Source: Candidatus Omnitrophota bacterium
GTDB taxonomy: Bacteria; Omnitrophota; Gorgyraeia; JABMQH01
Direction of reading: 5' to 3'
NCBI GenBank assembly: GCA_013203355.1
Contig: JABMQH010000197.1
Coordinates: 1 to 49,994, forward strand
Length of the DNA stretch: 49,994 nucleotides
Shown: positions 35,061 through 43,738 of the stretch, piece by piece
Layout of the letters: every line of letters starts with the position of its first letter
Position numbering within the stretch: position 1 is the first letter of the stretch
Position numbers and translations under genes: made by a program
The notes under the pieces: generated by a model
The model's database searches: none
What the model was told of the DNA's origin: nothing
What the model saw: the letters and a program-made list of their open reading frames with translations, nothing else

Positions 35061-35668
35061 TCGCTATAAAAAAAGGATTTATTAGACATGTCCCGATGGC
35101 ATTGGTTGCGCTGAGATGTTTGATCGCTGTCCTTTTAGTGATAGATGCCTTAGATGGGAAAACAGGCCTCTGGTTTGTTATAGGATTTGCGATTGCCGGC
35201 ATATCCGATATGCTTGATGGAATGGTTGCGCGCCGCTATAAGGTAGTAAGCACCATAGGCAGTGCAATGGATGGTTATGCCGATGCGTTTCTTTATACCT
35301 GCATAGTGTTCTGTATATGGCGGGTTCACCCTGAGATAATAAAGTCATTTTTTATACCGGTCTTAACCATAGGGGCAACGCAAGTTATATCTTGGCTGAT
35401 CAGTCTTTTTAAATACAGCAAGATAACCTCTTATCATACATTTGGCGCAAAGGTCTGGGCAGTTACGCTTTTTGTCGCAACATTTTCAATTTTCGCGTTC
35501 AATTACGCGGGGGTATTCCTTTGGATCGCGATCATTGTCGGGGTTGCCAGCAATATAGAAGATATGATGATCACCTTGGTTACTCCTTATTGGGCGCATG
35601 ATGTCTCTAGCATTCGAGGCGCCTTTAAACTGCGGGAAGAACACAAACTAAAAATAAAAAAGCTTTAA
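35057..35668 (+). CDS. CDP-alcohol phosphatidyltransferase
   Basis: Membrane enzyme transferring a phosphatidyl-type group from a CDP-linked lipid to an alcohol. The full signature is present: DMLDGMVARRYKVVSTIGSAMDGYADA, i.e. D-x2-DG-x2-AR-x8-G-x3-D-x3-D. Around it lie about six helices in 203 residues, a normal size. It begins with GTG overlapping the DUF362 stop (GTGA). Phosphatidylglycerophosphate synthase is one possibility, but the acceptor cannot be deduced. Confidence 0.9.
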   Translation: MIAIKKGFIRHVPMALVALRCLIAVLLVIDALDGKTGLWFVIGFAIAGISDMLDGMVARRYKVVSTIGSAMDGYADAFLYTCIVFCIWRVHPEIIKSFFIPVLTIGATQVISWLISLFKYSKITSYHTFGAKVWAVTLFVATFSIFAFNYAGVFLWIAIIVGVASNIEDMMITLVTPYWAHDVSSIRGAFKLREEHKLKIKKL

Positions 35669-35686
35669 AAAATTAATAGTTAGGAA

Positions 35687-35692
35687 TATAAT
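35687..35692 (+). promoter_or_regulatory. Isolated -10 element
   Basis: TATAAT 24 nt before the 35716 ORF. The correctly spaced -35 position reads TTTAAA, which is poor, so the promoter is doubtful. Confidence 0.3.
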
Positions 35693-35715
35693 ACATTACA
35701 CGAAACGGTCTAATT

Positions 35716-35910
35716 ATGGCAAAAGAAAAGTTCACGAAGAGGCAGAAAGACCTGTCTCGGTTATTAAGAGAACGCAAACAGATTTATGGGGATAAGCTGA
35801 ACTCAAGAATATTTTCGCGTAAATCATCTATAAGAAAGGGAAACCAAAATGGAAGCTCTGAAAACAAAATCTCTCAAAAACATCGAACAAAAGATGGAGA
35901 ACCTCGATGA
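35716..35910 (+). CDS. Small basic ORF of 64 residues, uncertain
   Basis: Highly charged, Lys/Arg/Ser-rich (FTKRQKDLSRLLRERKQIYG...). There is no clear ribosome-binding site, though TATAAT lies upstream. It overlaps the next gene by 62 nt in another frame, and its last 20 residues may be non-conserved. The first 45 residues look like a plausible basic helix. It may be a real small gene, coupled to the next one, or merely an open leader. Confidence 0.4.
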   Translation: MAKEKFTKRQKDLSRLLRERKQIYGDKLNSRIFSRKSSIRKGNQNGSSENKISQKHRTKDGEPR

Positions 35911-36502
35911 GAATTCACTCAGGTTTCATATCCTGCAAAGTGCCAAGAGTTTTAAGACCTCATGGATAGACCTTGGCAGGGCGCTTCATTCCGTATGGAA
36001 GGATAAACTGTATAAGGGGTGGGGTTACAGCACTATGGAGGCGTACACGGCCCGCGAAATAGGTATAAAGAAACCGACGGCGATGAAACTTTTAAAATCC
36101 TATTATTTTCTGGAGAAAGAAGAGCCAGGATACCTTAAAAAGGATTATTCCAATTCGGCCAACGCGGCTTCGCTGCCGCATTATGAGTCCATTAATTTAT
36201 TGCGCCTTGCCAAAAATAAAAAGGCATTGGGCCATGAGGACTACGCGAGTCTAAAAAAGTCAATTTTTGAGAAGGGCAAGGAGGCACCGCAGGTAAGGAA
36301 AGATTTAAGCACGATAATGAGACAAAGGGAAGAGCTGGAGCCCCAGGAGGCAAGGCAAAAAAGAAAGATGGCCACGGTAAAAAGATTTTTGGGTATTCTG
36401 AAAGCGCTAAAGCAGGAAATCGAAATATCGAAATTGGTCTCTGCGTCCGTTATCAAAGAGACGGCAAACCTTATAACCAAATTAGAAAGCGAGATAGGTT
36501 AA
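35849..36502 (+). CDS. Unrecognised helical protein with HTH-like segment
   Basis: A 217-residue protein that I cannot assign. Residues about 37-85 (WIDLGRALHSVWKDKLYKGWGYSTMEAYTAREIGIKKPTAMKLLKSYYFLEKEEP) have the look of a DNA-binding helix-turn-helix found in some plasmid and phage proteins. The rest is Lys/Glu-rich helix, probably coiled (KDLSTIMRQREELEPQEARQKRKM). The start is well supported: a TAA lies in frame 18 nt upstream and GAAAGGG lies 8 nt before the ATG. It lacks membrane segments. The neighbour downstream is a small membrane protein. Confidence 0.75.
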   Translation: MEALKTKSLKNIEQKMENLDENSLRFHILQSAKSFKTSWIDLGRALHSVWKDKLYKGWGYSTMEAYTAREIGIKKPTAMKLLKSYYFLEKEEPGYLKKDYSNSANAASLPHYESINLLRLAKNKKALGHEDYASLKKSIFEKGKEAPQVRKDLSTIMRQREELEPQEARQKRKMATVKRFLGILKALKQEIEISKLVSASVIKETANLITKLESEIG

Positions 36503-36524
36503 AAAAGAAGGGGAGGCAAAACAC

Positions 36525-36737
36525 ATGAAGGCATTCTTGGTAGGATTGATTTTTTTGCTCGCTGTGATGATATTAGGCGTGGTAGGTATATTGCTCTTTC
36601 CGCTTCTTTTCGTCTTGGCCTGGATCTTTCGCGCGATAATAATGTTTGTGCTTGTTATAGTCGCTGTTTGGCTCTTAGGAAAGTTTATTATTTTCGTTTG
36701 GGAAGCAATGAGGAAGGAATATCCGCCAAATGGGTAA
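36525..36737 (+). CDS. Small two-helix membrane protein
   Basis: A 70-residue, very hydrophobic protein with two transmembrane stretches (FLVGLIFLLAVMILGVVGILLFPLLFVLAWIF and AIIMFVLVIVAVWLLGKFIIFVW) and a short charged tail (EAMRKEYPPNG). AAGGGGAGG lies upstream of the ATG. Its last 8 nt overlap mtnA. No family recognised. Confidence 0.7.
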   Translation: MKAFLVGLIFLLAVMILGVVGILLFPLLFVLAWIFRAIIMFVLVIVAVWLLGKFIIFVWEAMRKEYPPNG

Positions 36738-37776
36738 GGTATTCTCGACAATTGAATGGAAACAGGGCAAGGTAAGGCTTATTGACCAGACACGGCTTCC
36801 TGGGAAGTTGGTATATATTGACTGCAAGGACATAAAACCACTCTGGTATGCGATAAGGAAGCTTAAGGTCAGAGGCGCACCCGCCTTAGGGATCGCAGCC
36901 TCCTTGGGAGTTGTCTTAGGTCTAAAGGATTCCACGGCAAGGAATTTTTCTGATTTCGTAAAAGAGCTAGACGGTATAATCAGATATTTGGCTTCGGCAA
37001 GGCCTACGGCAGTTAATCTGTTCTGGGCACTCGAGAGGATGAAGAGGACTGCCTTAAAAAATGCCAAAAGACCCATAAGCCAGATAAAAAAGATATTGCT
37101 AAAAGAGGCCCTCAGTATAATGGAAGAGGATAAGAGGGCTTGTAGGCGGATGGCAACTTTCGGCGCGCGTCTTATTAGATCTGGGGATAGGATATTAACA
37201 CATTGTAACGCGGGGGCCCTGGCAACGGCCGATTACGGAACGGCCCTGGGTGTCATGTACAGGGCGAAGCAGGAGGGTAAAGATATCAAGGTGTACGTAG
37301 ATGAGACGCGTCCCCTTTTACAAGGCGCTCGCTTAACCGCCTGGGAACTGTTACAACACAAAATTGATGCAACCCTGATCTGCGATAACATGGCCGCTAC
37401 GTTAATGGCGCAGGGTAAGGTTGATAAGATTATTGTCGGGGCCGACAGAATTGCTTCGAACGGCGATGTGGCAAATAAAATAGGTACATATAGTTTAGCC
37501 GTATTGGCAGATTATCATAAAATTCCTTTTTACGTTGTCGCGCCTGTCTCAACTTTTGATTTTGCCTTAAAAAATGGGCGGAATATCCCAATTGAACAAC
37601 GGGACCCTAGAGAGGTAGCCGAAATCTGCAAAAAACGAATAGCGCCGAAGGGCGTTAAGGTGTACAATCCGGCATTTGATGTTACGCCAAACGCACTTAT
37701 TACGGCTATTGTGACTGAAAAAGGAATTTTCAAAAGAAGACCTTTTAGCAAGACGCTACGGAGACTTTACGTATAA
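36730..37776 (+). CDS. mtnA: S-methyl-5-thioribose-1-phosphate isomerase
   Basis: Aldose-ketose isomerase of methionine salvage, related to eIF2B. Landmarks: KVRGAPALGIAAS, ILTHCNAGALATADYGTALGV (catalytic Cys), VYVDETRPLLQGARLTAWEL, and GADRIASNGDVANKIGTYSLAVLA (catalytic Asp). The C-terminal VTPNALITAIVTEKGIFK is typical. The 348-residue length is normal. No mtnK, mtnB or mtnC is adjacent. The ribosome-binding site AAGGAA lies inside the preceding small gene. A ribose-1,5-bisphosphate isomerase is the alternative in this family, but the bacterial MtnA pattern fits better. Confidence 0.92.
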   Translation: MGKVFSTIEWKQGKVRLIDQTRLPGKLVYIDCKDIKPLWYAIRKLKVRGAPALGIAASLGVVLGLKDSTARNFSDFVKELDGIIRYLASARPTAVNLFWALERMKRTALKNAKRPISQIKKILLKEALSIMEEDKRACRRMATFGARLIRSGDRILTHCNAGALATADYGTALGVMYRAKQEGKDIKVYVDETRPLLQGARLTAWELLQHKIDATLICDNMAATLMAQGKVDKIIVGADRIASNGDVANKIGTYSLAVLADYHKIPFYVVAPVSTFDFALKNGRNIPIEQRDPREVAEICKKRIAPKGVKVYNPAFDVTPNALITAIVTEKGIFKRRPFSKTLRRLYV

Positions 37777-37861
37777 ATAGAGACGTCTACCAAGCTAAAT
37801 AGGAACCTGTCTTGAATCCAAATAGGAAGCTGTAGCCCAGACGCTACAAGGGACTTAATCA
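37777..37861 (+). other. Intergenic segment with direct repeat and hairpin
   Basis: AAATAGGAACCTGT (37797-37810) and AAATAGGAAGCTGT (37820-37833) are a 14-nt direct repeat with one mismatch, spaced 23 nt. TGTAGC-CCAGAC-GCTACA (37831-37848) is a perfect 6-bp hairpin just before the ribosome-binding site AAGGGA of the next gene. AGACGCTAC occurs here and at 37751. No T tract follows, so it is not a terminator. Confidence 0.5.
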
Positions 37862-38854
37862 ATGGAAGATGCAATAAAGAAATTCCGGCACTTTTTGGTT
37901 AAAGCCATAAAATTTGTTGTACGGGAAATAACATGCCGCCTGACAGCGATCCTTACGATTTTAAGGCCTTCATATAATTATTATCGGTATATATATATTA
38001 AGAAGATCCTATCTTCTGCGCCTATTGTTTGCAAAAAAGATTGTGCTCTGGAAATACATATCCTGATATGCGAGAAGGACGTTTATAATTTTTTATGGGC
38101 GATCAAGACGTTTTATCATTATTCAAGGATAGATTTTAATCTGATTCTACATGAAGACGGGACCTTAAGTCATAACTCACAGGATCTTATCCTCGAACAT
38201 ATACGGGATTGCAGGATCATCAAAAGGGCAGATGCCGACAAACAGCTAAAAACATTTCTAAAAGATTATCCGCTTAGTTTTAAATACAGATTTGACCGTC
38301 TGAATCCATTCAATCATCTCGCGCTTAAAATGTTTGATTTCTTTTTCTATTCTAATTCTGAATATTTTTTAAACTTGGATTCGGATGTTCTATGCTTTAA
38401 AAAACCGGATGACATTTTAGGCTATATAAAAGATAAACGTGCTTTTTCCAGTAGCGACCATAGATATGCATATTCCCTTCCGGTTGACGATTTAAAGAGG
38501 TTGTTTAAATTGGATATGCAGACTAATATTAATATCGGCGTCTTTTATTTCGATAAAAAAGCATGGGATGTAGAAATGATAGAATCCTTTCTCGCAGAGG
38601 CATTCAGAAACAATAAGCAATTTAGGCATTTTTGGGTCGACCAGACTAGTTATGCGCTACTTATCGCAAGGCACAATAAACCTTTTGTGCGATTAAATGA
38701 GAATTACCAGATATCTAAACAGAAAATAACCGCTCAGACAATTAGTCATCATTTTGTAAGTCCAGTCCGAAAGAATTTTTATCTCAAAGGACTCAGGTAC
38801 TTAAGAAAAATAAATTTCCTGGAAGAATTTAACAGAACACAACAACATACCTAA
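37862..38854 (+). CDS. Putative GT-A-fold glycosyltransferase
   Basis: A 330-residue protein with the metal-binding DxD motif in YFLNLDSDVLCFKKPDDI (about residues 170-187), then AFSSSDHRYAY, NINIGVFYFDKKAW and FRHFWVDQTSYALLIARH. These recall glycosyltransferases in which an Asn/Gly acceptor loop and a late WVDQ segment follow the DxD. The N-terminus is basic with one short hydrophobic patch, suggesting membrane association. Composition is more AT-rich, by eye, than mtnA and thiL on either side, and no polysaccharide cluster surrounds it, so it may have been acquired. Sugar and acceptor are unknown. Confidence 0.7.
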   Translation: MEDAIKKFRHFLVKAIKFVVREITCRLTAILTILRPSYNYYRYIYIKKILSSAPIVCKKDCALEIHILICEKDVYNFLWAIKTFYHYSRIDFNLILHEDGTLSHNSQDLILEHIRDCRIIKRADADKQLKTFLKDYPLSFKYRFDRLNPFNHLALKMFDFFFYSNSEYFLNLDSDVLCFKKPDDILGYIKDKRAFSSSDHRYAYSLPVDDLKRLFKLDMQTNINIGVFYFDKKAWDVEMIESFLAEAFRNNKQFRHFWVDQTSYALLIARHNKPFVRLNENYQISKQKITAQTISHHFVSPVRKNFYLKGLRYLRKINFLEEFNRTQQHT

Positions 38855-38865
38855 AACATATTCGC

Positions 38866-39774
38866 ATGAAACTAAACACAATAGGGGAGTTTGGGTTTAT
38901 AGAGAGACTTGCGAAGGGCATCAGGCCTAAGAGGTCCGTGGTAAAGGGCATAGGGGATGACGCTGCAGTGTTGCCCTGGATGAGGGATAAACATCTTCTG
39001 GCTACCTCGGATATGTTGATAGAAGGCGCGCATTTTAAAAAGACACAGCCGCCTGAGAAAATCGGCTGGAAGGCCGTCTGCTGCGGCGTAAGCGACATTG
39101 CCGCAATGGGAGGTCTTCCTAAATGGGCGCTGGTCTCTTGCGGCCTTCCAAAGGACCTGCCGGTTAAATATGCTGATGGGATCTATCGCGGCATTAAAAA
39201 AGCAGCGAAGTGCTTCAGCATAGATTTAGTCGGAGGCGATACAAACCGGTCTAAAAAAATAATTTTAGAAGTTGTTTTGCTTGGTGAAGTGAAAAAGAAA
39301 AATTTGGTATTAAGAAGCGGAGCAGAAGTCGGAGATTTTATTTTTGTTACAGGCTCACTTGGCGGCTCTATATATGGCAGGCATTTGAATTTTGTACCAA
39401 GGCTCAAAGAGGCACAGACGCTGGTTTCAAATTTTAAAGTAAATTCCATGATAGACTTGTCGGACGGGCTATCAAGCGATTTAAACCATATCGTAAAACA
39501 AAGCAAAGTCGGCGCGGCCATATATAAAGAATTGATACCAAAGTCAAAAAAGGCAAGGGGTGTCGAAGGGGCGATTTCCGACGGTGAAGATTTCGAACTT
39601 TTATTCACAATGCCGAAAAGTGATGCCTTCAGGCTGCTTGACTTAAAGCATAAACTATTTGGTATTCCGATTACAAGGATCGGAACGGTGACCGATAAAG
39701 AATTCGGCACAAGGATAATAGACATATTTGGCGGGATGCAGGCAGTAAGACCGAAAGGGTTCAGGCATTTTTGA
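38866..39774 (+). CDS. thiL: Thiamine-monophosphate kinase
   Basis: Last step to thiamine diphosphate. Features: GEFGFIERL opening, VKGIGDDAAVLPW (metal-binding Asp), ATSDMLIEGAHF, KAVCCGVSDIAAMGG, LVGGDTNRS, MIDLSDGLSSDLNHI and SDGEDFELLF. The 302-residue length is slightly short but complete. There is no room for a TPP riboswitch in front of it (11 nt gap). It overlaps tsaE by 4 nt. Its product is the cofactor of acetolactate synthase encoded downstream. Confidence 0.95.
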   Translation: MKLNTIGEFGFIERLAKGIRPKRSVVKGIGDDAAVLPWMRDKHLLATSDMLIEGAHFKKTQPPEKIGWKAVCCGVSDIAAMGGLPKWALVSCGLPKDLPVKYADGIYRGIKKAAKCFSIDLVGGDTNRSKKIILEVVLLGEVKKKNLVLRSGAEVGDFIFVTGSLGGSIYGRHLNFVPRLKEAQTLVSNFKVNSMIDLSDGLSSDLNHIVKQSKVGAAIYKELIPKSKKARGVEGAISDGEDFELLFTMPKSDAFRLLDLKHKLFGIPITRIGTVTDKEFGTRIIDIFGGMQAVRPKGFRHF

Positions 39775-40190
39775 AGACATATATAACGAAAACCAGAGAG
39801 GCAACGATAAAATTAGGCGAAAAACTCGCCAGGACCCTTAAAGGCGGACAGATAGTAGCGTTGATCGGTGAGCTGGGAAGCGGGAAGACTACGCTTACGA
39901 AAGGGATCGCAAAAGGCCTGGGTGTAAAAAATTCCCGTTATGTAAATAGCCCTTCTTTCGTGATCATTAAAGAGTATCGCGGCAAAAAGCCCCTTTATCA
40001 TTTTGATATATTCAGGCTGGATTCTGTTAAGGATTTGGACACCATTGGATATGAAGAGTATTTTTACGGCAACGGTATATGTGTAGTTGAATGGGCCGAC
40101 AAGATAAAGAAATTGTTGCCTAAAAAGTATTTAGAGATCAAGATCAAGATACTGAAGAACAATGATCGGAAGATCAAGATAAGGAAATAA
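39771..40190 (+). CDS. tsaE: TsaE, tRNA t6A synthesis ATPase
   Basis: ATPase of the TsaBDE complex that makes N6-threonylcarbamoyl-adenosine at position 37 of ANN-decoding tRNAs. Walker A is GELGSGKTTLTKGIAKGLG; other motifs are SPSFVIIKEYRG and HFDIFRLD, and VVEWADK follows. The 139-residue length is normal. The start is TTG overlapping the thiL stop; it gives the expected N-terminus with TREATIKLGEKLA. tsaB follows after 2 nt. Confidence 0.94.
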   Translation: MKTYITKTREATIKLGEKLARTLKGGQIVALIGELGSGKTTLTKGIAKGLGVKNSRYVNSPSFVIIKEYRGKKPLYHFDIFRLDSVKDLDTIGYEEYFYGNGICVVEWADKIKKLLPKKYLEIKIKILKNNDRKIKIRK

Positions 40191-40192
40191 GC

Positions 40193-40876
40193 ATGAGAGT
40201 TTTGGCGATAGACACCTCAAGTAAGGTCCTGGGGGTGGCGGTTTTGGATGAAGACGGACGCGAGGTGGAATTTAATCATAGTTTTGAGTTAAGGCATGCC
40301 TCGCACCTTATTCCGACGATAAAAAAGTTGCTTGATTTTGCCAACCTGAAACTGAAAGACTTGGATGCCTACTGCATCAGCATAGGGCCGGGCTCATTTA
40401 CGGGCTTGAGGATCGGGGTGTCAACGGTAAAGGCGTTAAATATCGTTTATAACAAGAAGATTATTGCAGTACCAAGCCTGGATGTTTTGGCGTATAATAT
40501 ACCATATACAAAAGCAACGATCTGCGTGGCCATTGATGCCAAGAAAGAAAAATTTTATTCGTGTTTTTATAAATATAAGGGCACTGCGTTAAAACGGTTT
40601 TCGACTTGCAAATTAATGGGCCTGGATGAATTATCGGAAAGGATCCAAGCCGCCAGGCCTATTGTGCTTCTGGGGGACGGGATAGATAAATTGAAAACAA
40701 AAGATCAAAACCCAAAAAGCGGCATAAAAATTACCAAACAGGAACTCTGGCTTCCAAGAGCGATGAATACAGCCAGGATCGGGCTGGAGATGCTGAAAAA
40801 AGGTAAGGTCGTAAAGGATGCGGATAAATTGACCCCTCTTTATTTGCACCCGAGGGATGTGCAATGCAGAAAATGA
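40193..40876 (+). CDS. tsaB: TsaB, tRNA t6A synthesis subunit
   Basis: ASKHA-fold scaffold that pairs with TsaD (not in this window). MRVLAIDTSSKVLGVAVLDEDG, LIPTIKKLLDFANLKLKDLDAYCISIGPGSFTGLRIGVSTVKAL and VAIDAKKEKFYSCFYKY are the family landmarks. The 227-residue length is standard. The C-terminal LTPLYLHPRDVQ also fits. It overlaps alr by 13 nt. Confidence 0.93.
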   Translation: MRVLAIDTSSKVLGVAVLDEDGREVEFNHSFELRHASHLIPTIKKLLDFANLKLKDLDAYCISIGPGSFTGLRIGVSTVKALNIVYNKKIIAVPSLDVLAYNIPYTKATICVAIDAKKEKFYSCFYKYKGTALKRFSTCKLMGLDELSERIQAARPIVLLGDGIDKLKTKDQNPKSGIKITKQELWLPRAMNTARIGLEMLKKGKVVKDADKLTPLYLHPRDVQCRK

Positions 40877-41991
40877 CTCATTATAGACCAACCTGGGCTG
40901 AAGTAGACCTGAATGCCATAAGGTATAATTTTGACCAGATAAGGCATTTTGTTTCAAAGGGCATTAATATAATGGTTGTCGTTAAAGCGAACGCGTATGG
41001 CCATGGCATAACCGAGGTGTCAAAAGTATTAACAAAGGCAGGCGTGGATTTTTTAGGCGTGGCAACCATGGATGAGGCGGTTAAGTTAAGAAAGGGCGGT
41101 ATAAAAAAACCCATCCTGGTGTTGGGCTCAATTTTGTCGGGAGAGATCGGGATTGCCCTTGAAAATGATATCACGCTTACACTATGCAATAACGAGTTGT
41201 TAAGAGAGTTGGATAAAGCCGCCCAAGCAAAAAAGGTTAAGGCGAAGGTCCACGTGAAGGTAGATACGGGGATGGGCCGCATCGGTGTATGGCATCAGGA
41301 CGCCTTTAATTTTGTAAGGCGGCTGGCAAACCACGGGACGATCATCATCGACGGCATTTATACCCATCTTTCGAGCGCGGGCCGAGACGACTTTTTTACA
41401 AATTACCAGATTGAATCCTTTGAGGAATTGCTTAACCGCCTGGATAGGAGCGGCATAGAGATCCCTCTCAGGCATGCCGCCAATAGTATTGCGACAGTTG
41501 ACTTTAAGAGGGCGCACTTGAATATGGTAAGGCCCGGCATAATAATCTACGGGATGTACCCGAAGAAAAATTTCAGCAAATTTTTGAAATTAAAACCCGC
41601 CTTGAGTTTAAAGACAAAAGTTGTTTATTTGAAACAAATTCCCCCGGGCAGGTCCATCAGTTATGGCAGAACCTACATAACGGATAAGGACACAAATATC
41701 GCGACGATCCCTATAGGATATGCGGACGGTTATGGGCGCATCCTCTCCAATAAGGCGTATGTATTGGTAAAAGGTAAGAGGGCAAGGGTAGTCGGCAAGG
41801 TTACAATGGATCAGGTTATGATTGATGTCGGTCATATAAGGGGAGTCAAGCTTGGAGATGAGGTTGTTCTGATCGGAAAACAGGGGAAGGATCAGATAAC
41901 AACCGAAGAACTCGCAAGACTTTGCGGCACAATACCTTATGAAATAGCCTGCTCTATCGGTTCCCGCGTCCCGCGTGTCTACAAACCCTAA
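40864..41991 (+). CDS. alr: Alanine racemase
   Basis: PLP enzyme making D-alanine for peptidoglycan. The PLP lysine is in MVVVKANAYGHG (about residue 42), the second catalytic tyrosine is in GRSISYGRTYIT, and VKVDTGMGRIGV, RHAANSIA and RPGIIIYGMYP are typical. The closing SIGSRVPRVY is standard. The 375-residue length is normal. ATG at 40864 lies inside tsaB; an ATG at 40873 is only three codons further. It shows the cell has a peptidoglycan wall. Confidence 0.96.
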   Translation: MQKMTHYRPTWAEVDLNAIRYNFDQIRHFVSKGINIMVVVKANAYGHGITEVSKVLTKAGVDFLGVATMDEAVKLRKGGIKKPILVLGSILSGEIGIALENDITLTLCNNELLRELDKAAQAKKVKAKVHVKVDTGMGRIGVWHQDAFNFVRRLANHGTIIIDGIYTHLSSAGRDDFFTNYQIESFEELLNRLDRSGIEIPLRHAANSIATVDFKRAHLNMVRPGIIIYGMYPKKNFSKFLKLKPALSLKTKVVYLKQIPPGRSISYGRTYITDKDTNIATIPIGYADGYGRILSNKAYVLVKGKRARVVGKVTMDQVMIDVGHIRGVKLGDEVVLIGKQGKDQITTEELARLCGTIPYEIACSIGSRVPRVYKP

Positions 41992-42004
41992 ATCGGTAAT
42001 TTTT

Positions 42005-42032
42005 TTGACTTTTATATATAATATGATATAAT
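42005..42032 (+). promoter_or_regulatory. Promoter of the ilvDBNC-leuA-aroE operon
   Basis: TTGACT, 16-nt spacer, TATAAT at 42027-42032, 47 nt before ilvD. The 88-nt gap has no room for a T-box or peptide attenuator, so control is probably by repressor or by IlvN feedback. Confidence 0.7.
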
Positions 42033-42079
42033 TAACGGTTGACATACGCTATATAACCTAATCATACAAAGGAGTACTT

Positions 42080-43738
42080 ATGAAGAGCGATAAGATTAAA
42101 AGAGGACTCGAAAGAATGCCCCATAGGGCATTACTATATGCCACGGGTGTGTCAAAACCGGACATGGCAAAACCTTTTATTGCAGTTGCCTCAAGTGCTA
42201 CCGATATAATCCCTGGCCATATTGGAATGAAGCGCCTCGAAAGGTTTGTTGAGCGCGGGATTTGCGCGGGAGGAGGAGTGCCATTTTTCTTTGGAGTACC
42301 GGGTATATGCGACGGCATTGCCATGGGGCATACCGGAATGAAATGTTCCCTTCCTTCAAGAGAATTGATTGCCGATATAGTCGAAATGGTTACCATGGCC
42401 CATTGTTTTGACGGGCTGGTTTGCCTTACTAATTGCGACAAAATTACGCCCGGGATGCTTATGGCGGTTGCGAGGCTCAACATCCCTTCGATAATTGTTA
42501 CCGCGGGCCCAATGCTATCAGGCAGGTACAAGGGCAAGAGGCTCTCTTTGGTTGCGGATACATTCGAGGCAATAGGCAAGTTTAAAAAAGGACAGATCTC
42601 ACAGGAGGACTTACAGGAGTTGGAGATCCGCGCCTGCCCCGGGATGGGGTCCTGCCAGGGGCTTTATACAGCCAACACAATGAGCTGTTTGACGGAAGGG
42701 ATGGGATTGAGTTTACCGGGCTGCGCGACATCGCTTGCCATTTCCGCAGATAAGGATAGAATTGCATATGCCAGCGGAGAACGAATTGTAAATCTGGTGA
42801 GGAGAAATGTTTCTCCCTCCACCATCATGACAAAGGCAACATTTGAAAACGCAATACGTATAGATATGGCTTTGGGTGGCTCAACCAATACGGTATTGCA
42901 CCTTGTAGCCATTGCGAAGGAAGCGGGTATTGATTTGCCGCTTAGCCTTTTTGATAAGATCAGCAAAACCACTCCCCATATTTCAAGTATATTGCCCAGC
43001 GGGAAATACTATATGGAAGACCTGGATGCCGCAGGAGGCATACCTGCTGTGATGAAAAGGCTTGGAAGCCTATTGCATGACCGCATGACCTTAAGCGGTA
43101 AGTCCATCAACCAGATTGCAAGAGAGTCCAAGATTTTCGATGAGGATGTGATCCGGCCGGTTAAGAACCCCTACCACAAAGAAGGGGGAATTGCTGTATT
43201 GAAAGGAAATATTGCGCCAAACGGGGCAGTGGTGAAGCAAATCGCCATTTCCTCGAAAATGCTTAAATTCAAAGGAAAGGCGGTTGTTTTTGACGCTGAA
43301 GAAAGAGCGATGAAAGCGATCTTAGACGGCGACATTAAACGAGGCAGTGTCGTAGTAATTAGATACGAAGGCCCAAAGGGCAGCCCCGGGATGAGAGAGA
43401 TGCTGAGCCCGACCTCCGCGATAGTTGGTATGGGCCTTGCTGAAGATGTAGCATTAATTACCGACGGCCGGTTCTCAGGTGGGACGCAAGGACCTTGCAT
43501 TGGACATATTTCACCCGAGGCAGCGGCAGGCGGGCCGATAGCCGTCTTGAAAGACGGGGATGAGATCATAATAGATATTCCCAACAGAAAATTGGATGCA
43601 AAACTGACACAGTTCGAGATAAGGTCGCGGCTTTCACATTGGAAGCCGCCTGAACAAAAAGTGAAAAATGGATATCTGGCAAGGTATGCGAAGCTTGCTA
43701 CTTCTGCCGATAAAGGTGCCATTTTGGAGGACGAATGA
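42080..43738 (+). CDS. ilvD: Dihydroxyacid dehydratase
   Basis: Fe-S enzyme producing the keto acids of valine and isoleucine. Cluster cysteines are in [22 protein letters not shown] and [18 protein letters not shown]. Later motifs are [12 protein letters not shown] and [30 protein letters not shown]. The 552-residue length is normal. AAAGGAG precedes the ATG. It is first in the operon and overlaps ilvB by 4 nt (ATGA). The metabolic order of the pathway is not the gene order. Confidence 0.97.
   Translation: MKSDKIKRGLERMPHRALLYATGVSKPDMAKPFIAVASSATDIIPGHIGMKRLERFVERGICAGGGVPFFFGVPGICDGIAMGHTGMKCSLPSRELIADIVEMVTMAHCFDGLVCLTNCDKITPGMLMAVARLNIPSIIVTAGPMLSGRYKGKRLSLVADTFEAIGKFKKGQISQEDLQELEIRACPGMGSCQGLYTANTMSCLTEGMGLSLPGCATSLAISADKDRIAYASGERIVNLVRRNVSPSTIMTKATFENAIRIDMALGGSTNTVLHLVAIAKEAGIDLPLSLFDKISKTTPHISSILPSGKYYMEDLDAAGGIPAVMKRLGSLLHDRMTLSGKSINQIARESKIFDEDVIRPVKNPYHKEGGIAVLKGNIAPNGAVVKQIAISSKMLKFKGKAVVFDAEERAMKAILDGDIKRGSVVVIRYEGPKGSPGMREMLSPTSAIVGMGLAEDVALITDGRFSGGTQGPCIGHISPEAAAGGPIAVLKDGDEIIIDIPNRKLDAKLTQFEIRSRLSHWKPPEQKVKNGYLARYAKLATSADKGAILEDE

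Noticed and set aside
35716-36502. A frameshifted single gene across 35716 and 35849
   Set aside because: The larger ORF has its own in-frame stop and ribosome-binding site just before its ATG, so a separate start is more likely.
42039-42067. Second TTGACA before ilvD
   Set aside because: The correctly spaced -10 position reads TCATAC and would place the start on the ribosome-binding site; the upstream TTGACT/TATAAT pair is better.
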